Below, in pieces: positions 1 to 5,013 of a stretch of DNA of 5,013 bases. Numbering within the stretch: the first letter of the stretch is position 1; each line of letters starts with the position of its first letter. The notes beneath the pieces are model-generated. The model was given only the letters and a program-made list of their open reading frames with translations, was not told where the DNA came from and made no database searches. The translations under genes were made by a program, and so were the position numbers. The stretch covers positions 1-5,013 of the forward strand of contig JAJRVH010000223.1 in NCBI GenBank assembly GCA_021545625.1. Direction: 5' to 3'. Origin of the DNA: Zetaproteobacteria bacterium. Its GTDB lineage: Bacteria; Pseudomonadota; Zetaproteobacteria; Mariprofundales; Mariprofundaceae.

Positions 1-1767
1 AGCGGCATCCGGATCGTGCACCAGTGTATTCAGCCAGCCGGAAGCGGATGTATGTCCAGGCAGATAACGCGCCAGTTCCGTCAGGGCCAGTCTGTCATCG
101 CAATCCAGCAGCAGTCGCATGCCGGCAAGCGCGACGACGCATACCGGCGATGCAAAGAGGCTTCCCCGCCCATACGAGGCCGGGATTCCGTGCCTCCCAA
201 GCGCCTCAGCCACTTCGGCGCAATGGCCATTGGTACGGCATAATACCGCAATGTCATTCGCCTTCAGGCTGCGCAGTTCACCCGTTTCACGGTCTTCAAC
301 CCGCCACAGCCCGGCTCCGCGCAGCAGCCTGCCTATGCCTTCGGCAAGCGCTGCAAAACGCAGTTCCTTTCTGCTACCATGGAGATGCCAGAGTCCGAGT
401 GCACCGCCCTGCTCATGATGATCGACCCGCTGCGGAGTCAGGCGCACGCGCTCAGGAGAAATCAGGCCTGCGAACGCCTTCTCAAACAGCGTATTCGCGA
501 AACGGACCAGTTCGGGACGCGAGCGCCATGAATGCTCCAGCACATCCAGCTGATCATCGTTCACTCTGGCAATCACCTCATCCATGAGTTGCGGGTCGGC
601 ACCGCGGAAGCCGTAGATCGCCTGTTTCTGATCGCCAACCCAGACCGAACGATTGACCAGCCCGCCCAGTTTGGCGAACAGAGCCATCTGAATCGGGCTG
701 GTATCCTGAAACTCATCGACCATGACCAGATCAATCCGCTCCCTGAGGCGCTGACAAACAGCCGGATGATCGAGCAGTGCCAGCACCTTGCTTTCCTGAT
801 CGACGAAATCCATCAGGCCATTGGCGCCTTTATAGGCATCGAACGCATCCATGGCATCGGCCGCGCATTCAAACACGCCTTCGATCAGGGTTTCGACATC
901 CCGATGCAGATCCGGGTGATGCTGAACCCTGAGCGCATAATCGCGGAGTTCATCGAGGCATGCGTCTGCACCGCTGCGTTTGCCGGCGGAAAGCCCCGCC
1001 ATCGTACTCCAGTCCGACCAGAGCGCGTAACCATGGCTGACCGCGTGGTGGCAACGACGAAGCGAAGTGATCGCCTTGGCAGTCGTACCCGTTGCATCAT
1101 CGATCTTCTGGATGGACCCCAGGGCCTGTTCAAGATGATCGAGCAGCCCCTGATCGGACACTGTTTTACTTGGCCGGCCAAGCATTTCCACCAGTCCATC
1201 CAGCGATTCCTTTGCCATCGAATGAATATCGCTCGCACTCAGGCCATTGGCGCGGGCCAGGTCGACAATTTTCTGCACATCCTTTTTCCAGTCCGGCCTC
1301 TGCTGGAATCCGCTGCCGCCGCCATCGCGACCCAGTCTGCGGGCGGGACCAGCCAGCCGAGGATGGAACTCGCCGATCTGACGGGATACCGCCAGCAGAA
1401 ACAGGCGACCCGCCTCCTCTTCGGGCAGGATATCAATCGACGGACTCAGCCCGGCTTCAAAGGCAAACTCCCTGAGCAGCCGCGCGCAGATACTGTTGAC
1501 CGTACCGATATAGGCATCGGAAAGCGAGGCGGCCTGCGAACGCATTTCCATCGGGTCGATGTTCCTGTCCCGGATCGTCTCCTCGTCCGGCTGAACCAGT
1601 TTCTGGCGAATGCGCTCGGTCAGCTCGGCCGCCGCCTTGTTGGTGAAGGTAACCGCCATAATCCGATCGGGTGCCGTGCCGGACGCGACTTCGTCAAGTA
1701 CCATGCGGGTCAGGGAATAGGTTTTTCCGGATCCTGCGCTGGCGCTGATCAGCTTGAGATTATGCAT
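1..1767 (-). CDS. AddA/RecB-like UvrD-superfamily helicase, N-terminal part (open at left edge)
   Basis: I translated the minus strand from the ATG at 1767 and found 589 uninterrupted codons running off position 1, so the C-terminus is missing. SF1A helicase motifs appear in order: Walker A ASAGSGKT (residues 9-16), motif Ia AVTFTNKAAAEL (38-49), a motif Ib-like IGTVNSICARLLREF (87-101), the AddA/RecB-type YKGANGLMDFVDQE (312-325), Walker B VDEFQDTSPIQ (350-360), motif III VGDQKQAIYGFRG (377-389) and motif IV LEHSWRSRPE (410-419). DIAVLCRTN near 496-504 resembles the start of the 2A domain. The ATPase half therefore looks intact. AddA and RecB are ATP-driven 3'-5' motors usually over 1,100 residues long and often ending in a RecB-type nuclease; whether this one does lies outside the window. 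Only eight residues precede Walker A, so no upstream Q-motif is present. The start is supported by a GGAGGGG site seven bases upstream, and it overlaps the AddB-like stop by 8 bp, suggesting coupled translation with its partner. UvrD or Rep is less likely given the RecB-type ASAGSGKT and MDFVD motifs. Confidence 0.93.
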   Translation of the reverse strand, partial: MHNLKLISASAGSGKTYSLTRMVLDEVASGTAPDRIMAVTFTNKAAAELTERIRQKLVQPDEETIRDRNIDPMEMRSQAASLSDAYIGTVNSICARLLREFAFEAGLSPSIDILPEEEAGRLFLLAVSRQIGEFHPRLAGPARRLGRDGGGSGFQQRPDWKKDVQKIVDLARANGLSASDIHSMAKESLDGLVEMLGRPSKTVSDQGLLDHLEQALGSIQKIDDATGTTAKAITSLRRCHHAVSHGYALWSDWSTMAGLSAGKRSGADACLDELRDYALRVQHHPDLHRDVETLIEGVFECAADAMDAFDAYKGANGLMDFVDQESKVLALLDHPAVCQRLRERIDLVMVDEFQDTSPIQMALFAKLGGLVNRSVWVGDQKQAIYGFRGADPQLMDEVIARVNDDQLDVLEHSWRSRPELVRFANTLFEKAFAGLISPERVRLTPQRVDHHEQGGALGLWHLHGSRKELRFAALAEGIGRLLRGAGLWRVEDRETGELRSLKANDIAVLCRTNGHCAEVAEALGRHGIPASYGRGSLFASPVCVVALAGMRLLLDCDDRLALTELARYLPGHTSASGWLNTLVHDPDAA

Positions 1768-4375
1768 CTTTATTCCCCTCCGCATTCAGACCGCAGAGCG
1801 TTGAAAAATCGCAGAAATCGCATGGCGCCTCCAGATAGACCTCTCCATTCTGTTCGCACGCATCCTCGCGCGCCTTGCGTTCGGCCTCATCCAGCATGCC
1901 GGCGGCAAGTACCTCGCCGGAGCGAATCTGCGCCAGGGCTGAAGCCGCGCTTTTTCTGACCCGCTGCCAGCCATCTTCGATCGACACATCCGTCTCCACC
2001 ACATCGGCCGCAAATGTCGGGAACATTGTCACCATCTCCCGTTTCGGAATCAGATAGTAGGCCACAGGGCTCTGGCGTTTACCCAGCATGCGCGCATAGG
2101 TAATCAGCTGCACGTCCCTGCCCTTCTCGATCTTTTTACGATAAAAATTGCTGTACGAATATTTGAAATCGATCACATGTGGCCGACCTTCCGCATCGAA
2201 TGCAATCACATCGGCCCGGCTATGGACCGGGATGCCATCCAGCGTGGTGCGAATCCACGTCTCGCACTCCAGCCGTACAAAGCCTGCGTCGGCAAAACGC
2301 CGCGCAACATCGGCTGCCGCCTCGGCAATGCGCGCGTGCGTCTCCGCATAGTCGGAGCGGTTCTCCGGCAGCAACAGATCCGCCGCCATTTCAGGTACGC
2401 GTCGCTGATAGCTCTCTTGCGCGCTGTTTGCTGCTTCCTCCGGCCCTGGCACGCTGCCGGAGGCAAACACGTCCTCGAGCACCTGATGCGCCAGCAAGCC
2501 GATCATCGTGCGCCGGTCCGGCACGCACATCATGTCCGAGCCTGCCACCCCCTTCTGTTCCAGCAGCCATTTGAACGGACAGCCAAACAGGATGCCCAGC
2601 GCCGAGGGAGAGAGTTTCTCCGGACGAAAATCGGGCAGAGGGTCAAAACGCTTGATCGGCGATACTACGGTATCGGCACGGGGCTCGACCGGCTTCATGC
2701 CAATCGACTGTCCCATCAGCGTGGCAGTGGTACCGGTAAAGAGCTCCAGCGCATCAAGGTGGCTACAGCTCTCCCGCAAGCATTCCTCCGCCTCGATCTC
2801 GAACCATAACGGGTGCAGCGCCGTGGCATTACCCGACAGCTCGCGCGGCCGGCAAAGCAGCAATCGTTTGCACCGCCCCGGAATCGAAAGCCAGCTGTTC
2901 CGCTCCCGTCTGCGAGCGGTATCTTTTTCGTCCAGCATCACGCCATGATCAGCCAGCCAGCGGCGCTCCGCCTCATCCCAGACAGCGGCAGCAGGCGATG
3001 AAGGATCGGTAAACCCCCACCAGATCAGCGTATCAACCGGAGCAGCCAGCTGCGCCGGATCGCCAATCACTCCCCAGGCGGAAGCCTCGCGCCTGTTGTC
3101 TGCAGAACGGCCGGGACCGATCACATCATCGACTATCCGCTCCAGCAGCGGCTTGCTGATCCGGTCCAGCGTTTCAAGGATCGTCACCATGTCCCGGCAG
3201 TGCCCCATTGCTACGGCCGCCGCGGGGATTTGCGACGCCTGGACTGCCAGATGCCGGCTCAGCCGCTGTACGACCCGAATCATCACTCCGCACGGTGCCT
3301 CCTCTTCGGCGGATATTCGATCCAGCCTCAGCCAGTGATCCAGCTCATCGGCAAAAGCCTTCGCCGCCGATGCTGCCTGTTCCTCATCCATGCCGTCCCT
3401 GATCAGAAACCGGGCTTTATCCGTTGCGATTTCAGAAAGCGCCTGCCGCCACGGTTCTCCATCAAGACCGGGCGATTTGGACAGTGCACGGATCAGCCTG
3501 CGCGCCGCAAAAGCGGGCACGGGCGAACACTGCACCGACAACAGTTCCATCAGTCGATCGATGCGAACCGGCGACCAGATATTCTCCAGCACCAGCGGCA
3601 GCAGCTGGAACAGGCCCAGCTGCGCACTGCCCGCCACCTGCCCTGTTGCCGGGGCTCCCGCCCGATGCAGCGCCTGATCGAGCAGGGTCGTGTCCTGTTG
3701 TGTCAGCAGCACGATCTGCTCTGCATCGTCAGCGCTCGCCACTCTGGCCGCCACGGCCTGCGCCAGCGGCCACTCCCGATCCGACTCCAGCAATACAATC
3801 TCATCCGGCTGCGCGACATCGCACGCGGCATCTGCCAGCGCAACGCCTGCCCCCTGCAATGCCTGTATCAGAGCCCGCCAGGGCGCTGGCAACAGATCCA
3901 GCGCCTCCAGCAGCGTGATGCTGCGGATCGGGACACAGGCAGCTTCTGCATCTGACATGGAGCGCAGGTGGCGCAGCACTGCCTGGAAACGATCAGCCGC
4001 CCCCGGAGGCGCATTGCCCTGTTCGATTTCAGCCAGCGCGGCTATGCGCTCAGGCGCACCCGCCGCCTCGCCATTCCAGCCATGCATGACCAGTTCATCA
4101 CGCCATTCCAGCAACTCGCGCGCAGATGACCAGGCATCGAAGGCAAAGGACCGGGAATAGAAACGGCCGCCATCCGGTAGCGCCCGAATGCGCTCCATAT
4201 ATTGCCGGATACGCAGCGCTTCCGGAACGGCAGGCGCAGCCATGCCAAACGCCGTTTCCAGCACCCCGAGCAGTCCCATCGGCCCCAGGGCGACCTCGCC
4301 AACAGCCGCTTCGCGGCCATTCTCAATCTCCGGCCAGCATCCCGAATCCAGCTCCATTCCGAATCTGATTTTCAT
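1760..4375 (-). CDS. AddB-like PD-(D/E)XK nuclease with predicted 4Fe-4S cluster, helicase-like part without Walker A
   Basis: This complete 871-residue protein resembles the AddB subunit of AddAB helicase-nucleases and the related 'probable DNA repair protein' group of about 900 residues. The C-terminal RecB-type nuclease (about 590-871) has every expected element: His630 in LLAHQVLED, Asp722 in RADVI, Asp736 and Lys738 in VIDFK, and Gln756/Tyr760 in QLITYA. Cys599 in FGCPF together with Cys852, Cys855 and Cys861 (C-x2-C-x5-C) matches the four ligands of the AddB iron-sulfur cluster that pins the nuclease domain. The region 1-580 looks like the inactivated helicase of AddB: GPMGLLGVLE (31-40), LLPAPWRALI (161-170), ESDREWPLAQAVA (197-209), IWWGF (451-455) and HPLWFEIE (521-528). 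No GxGKT Walker A is present, unlike typical Firmicute AddB. The expected role is cytosolic DNA-end processing as partner of the helicase that follows and overlaps it. The start is the first in-frame ATG behind a GGGAGGG site. Function in defence rather than repair is inferred only from the neighbouring McrC. Confidence 0.92.
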   Translation of the reverse strand: MKIRFGMELDSGCWPEIENGREAAVGEVALGPMGLLGVLETAFGMAAPAVPEALRIRQYMERIRALPDGGRFYSRSFAFDAWSSARELLEWRDELVMHGWNGEAAGAPERIAALAEIEQGNAPPGAADRFQAVLRHLRSMSDAEAACVPIRSITLLEALDLLPAPWRALIQALQGAGVALADAACDVAQPDEIVLLESDREWPLAQAVAARVASADDAEQIVLLTQQDTTLLDQALHRAGAPATGQVAGSAQLGLFQLLPLVLENIWSPVRIDRLMELLSVQCSPVPAFAARRLIRALSKSPGLDGEPWRQALSEIATDKARFLIRDGMDEEQAASAAKAFADELDHWLRLDRISAEEEAPCGVMIRVVQRLSRHLAVQASQIPAAAVAMGHCRDMVTILETLDRISKPLLERIVDDVIGPGRSADNRREASAWGVIGDPAQLAAPVDTLIWWGFTDPSSPAAAVWDEAERRWLADHGVMLDEKDTARRRERNSWLSIPGRCKRLLLCRPRELSGNATALHPLWFEIEAEECLRESCSHLDALELFTGTTATLMGQSIGMKPVEPRADTVVSPIKRFDPLPDFRPEKLSPSALGILFGCPFKWLLEQKGVAGSDMMCVPDRRTMIGLLAHQVLEDVFASGSVPGPEEAANSAQESYQRRVPEMAADLLLPENRSDYAETHARIAEAAADVARRFADAGFVRLECETWIRTTLDGIPVHSRADVIAFDAEGRPHVIDFKYSYSNFYRKKIEKGRDVQLITYARMLGKRQSPVAYYLIPKREMVTMFPTFAADVVETDVSIEDGWQRVRKSAASALAQIRSGEVLAAGMLDEAERKAREDACEQNGEVYLEAPCDFCDFSTLCGLNAEGNKDA
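1775..1781 (-). promoter_or_regulatory. Shine-Dalgarno of the AddA-like helicase gene
   Basis: On the minus strand GGAGGGG lies seven bases before the ATG at 1767, inside the last codons of the AddB-like gene. Together with the ATGCATAA overlap of the two genes (1767-1760), it fixes the helicase start and suggests translational coupling. Confidence 0.75.
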
Positions 4376-4378
4376 TGT

Positions 4379-4385
4379 CCCTCCC
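4379..4385 (-). promoter_or_regulatory. Shine-Dalgarno of the AddB-like gene
   Basis: GGGAGGG on the minus strand ends three bases before the ATG at 4375. The spacing is short but workable if the GGAGG core is used (four bases). It supports the first ATG over the next in-frame Met at residue 7 (codon starting at 4357). Confidence 0.65.
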
Positions 4386-4404
4386 GACTGCTCGTGATAA
4401 CCCC

Positions 4405-4432
4405 ATTAAATCTTGCGCATTGAGTCTGGCAG
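4405..4432 (-). promoter_or_regulatory. Possible sigma70-type promoter between mcrC and the AddB-like gene
   Basis: In the 65 bp gap, minus-strand CTGCCA (4432-4427, four of six matches to TTGACA) and TTTAAT (4410-4405, five of six matches to TATAAT) are 16 bases apart. A transcript would start near 4398, about 20 bases before the AddB-like start codon. Such matches occur by chance in AT-richer gaps, so this is tentative. If real, the AddB/AddA-like pair could be transcribed independently of mcrC. Confidence 0.22.
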
Positions 4433-4440
4433 ATTGTGCG

Positions 4441-5013
4441 TCACTTGGTGTCGCATGCAACTCCAGTAGATTTGTTTAACAGGTCTGTTATTGGCGAGCA
4501 GGGATCATCATTCTCTAAAACATTGAAGGGAACTACATCGAGACAATATCCGTCTTCAAAATCAAACTGCTGCAATGCTTTGTCAAAGTAGCCATCTCGG
4601 TGTGGATATATTAATAGAACCTGTTTGCAATCGTATTTCCTAGCATAGGCAAACAATTGATACATATCCCCCTGCGAAATGCCATATTTGTTTTCCCTAT
4701 CCCTTTGATTAAGCAGTTTCCATTTCGTATCGGCAATACAAATTCGGTTTCGTTTTTTATCTTCAACCATAATATCGGGCCGCATTGCAAAGATATTTCC
4801 ACCATTATGTTTCGCCAGATATTCGCCGGCAGACTGGACTCGCACCCAATATCCGGGCAGCGCTTGCCGCAGTTTGGCCGCCACATAGTCCTCAAAGACC
4901 TTCTCCATCGAGAACAGAATTGAAATGGTTCCAGTCTTGCCTGCAGATGGAACGGTACTCTCCTCATCCAGAATCAGGCGACACCACTCAAGCGGATGCT
5001 GATAATGAACCAT
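4441..5013 (-). CDS. mcrC: McrC-family nuclease subunit of an McrBC-type restriction system, C-terminal part (open at right edge)
   Basis: The visible 191 codons (190 residues plus TGA) carry the McrC nuclease domain. Numbered from the Met at the window edge, FSMEKVFEDYVA (34-45) is the typical McrC helix preceding the catalytic core. RPDIMVED (78-85, Asp80) and IADTKWK (93-99, Asp95 and Lys97) form the PD-(D/E)XK site, followed by GDMYQLFAYA (115-124, with Gln119 and Tyr123) and VLLIYP (132-137). McrC proteins are usually about 350-450 residues, so about half the protein is missing. The edge Met is probably internal, because the following HPLEWCRLIL aligns with a mid-protein helix of the family. 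McrC cuts DNA only together with the McrB AAA+ GTPase, which recognises modified cytosine; mcrB normally lies directly upstream, here beyond the right edge. GC is about 44%, against roughly 60% in the next gene, with AT-rich codons such as CTA-TTA-ATA in the VLLIYP strand. This suggests a separate acquisition history. The stop lies 65 bp before the AddB-like start. Confidence 0.88.
   Translation of the reverse strand: MVHYQHPLEWCRLILDEESTVPSAGKTGTISILFSMEKVFEDYVAAKLRQALPGYWVRVQSAGEYLAKHNGGNIFAMRPDIMVEDKKRNRICIADTKWKLLNQRDRENKYGISQGDMYQLFAYARKYDCKQVLLIYPHRDGYFDKALQQFDFEDGYCLDVVPFNVLENDDPCSPITDLLNKSTGVACDTK

Noticed and set aside
532..1959. A 475-codon open frame on the plus strand.
   Set aside because: It lies antisense to the helicase gene, whose motifs (Walker A, Walker B, motif III, motif IV) are unmistakable in the minus frame. 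The plus-strand translation has no recognisable domain and crosses the boundary between two real genes. High-GC genes often cast such shadows.
3200..3955. A 251-codon open frame on the plus strand inside the AddB-like gene.
   Set aside because: It is rich in Arg, Gln, Pro and Cys, has no motif, and is fully antisense to a convincing gene. I treat it as a shadow.
1..4375. Reading the pair as ordinary housekeeping RecBCD or AddAB.
   Set aside because: Not excluded. It is not preferred because there is no recC/recD-like gene, the AddB-like protein lacks Walker A, and an McrC gene of foreign composition is next door. Genome context is needed to decide.
4411..4436. A short inverted repeat (AATCT/AGATT) in the mcrC to AddB-like gap as a terminator.
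   Set aside because: The stem is only five pairs with a loop of about 16-17 bases, is AT-rich and has no following U-run, so it is too weak to call.
5011..5013. The ATG at the right edge as the true start of mcrC.
   Set aside because: The encoded protein would be only 190 residues and would lack the N-terminal half normal for McrC. The text after the Met matches mid-protein sequence, so the gene almost certainly continues past the window.

Overview
The window carries three genes, all on the minus strand, and almost no non-coding DNA. Read 5' to 3' on that strand (right to left here), the order is: the C-terminal part of an McrC-family nuclease subunit (open at the right edge, ends at 4441); a complete 871-residue AddB-like PD-(D/E)XK nuclease with an iron-sulfur-type cysteine set (4375-1760); and the first 589 codons of an AddA/RecB-like UvrD-superfamily (SF1A) helicase (1767 to the left edge). 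McrC and the AddB-like gene are 65 bp apart. The AddB-like stop and the helicase start overlap by 8 bp (ATGCATAA), with a strong Shine-Dalgarno in front of the helicase.

The organism is a bacterium, probably a proteobacterium of moderately high GC. Hand-counted blocks of the AddB-like gene run at about 50-65% GC, with strong purine-rich ribosome binding sites. Genus cannot be fixed from the sequence. The McrC part is clearly different: about 44% GC overall, about 39% in its last 360 bases, with CTA, TTA, ATA, AGG and CGA codons that the neighbours use little. This looks like a mosaic accessory region such as a defence island.

Functionally, the AddB-like and helicase genes should form a two-subunit helicase-nuclease of the AddAB/RecBCD type that loads on DNA ends, unwinds and degrades. 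McrC is the nuclease partner of the GTPase McrB, which translocates on and cuts modified DNA; mcrB would be expected just beyond the right edge. A modification-dependent cutter feeding DNA ends to an end-degrading helicase-nuclease would be a sensible anti-phage arrangement. That coupling is inference from gene order. The composition break at about 4400 is the main argument that the two parts may simply be adjacent modules.

No RNA genes, insertion sequences, CRISPR arrays or obvious repeats were seen.
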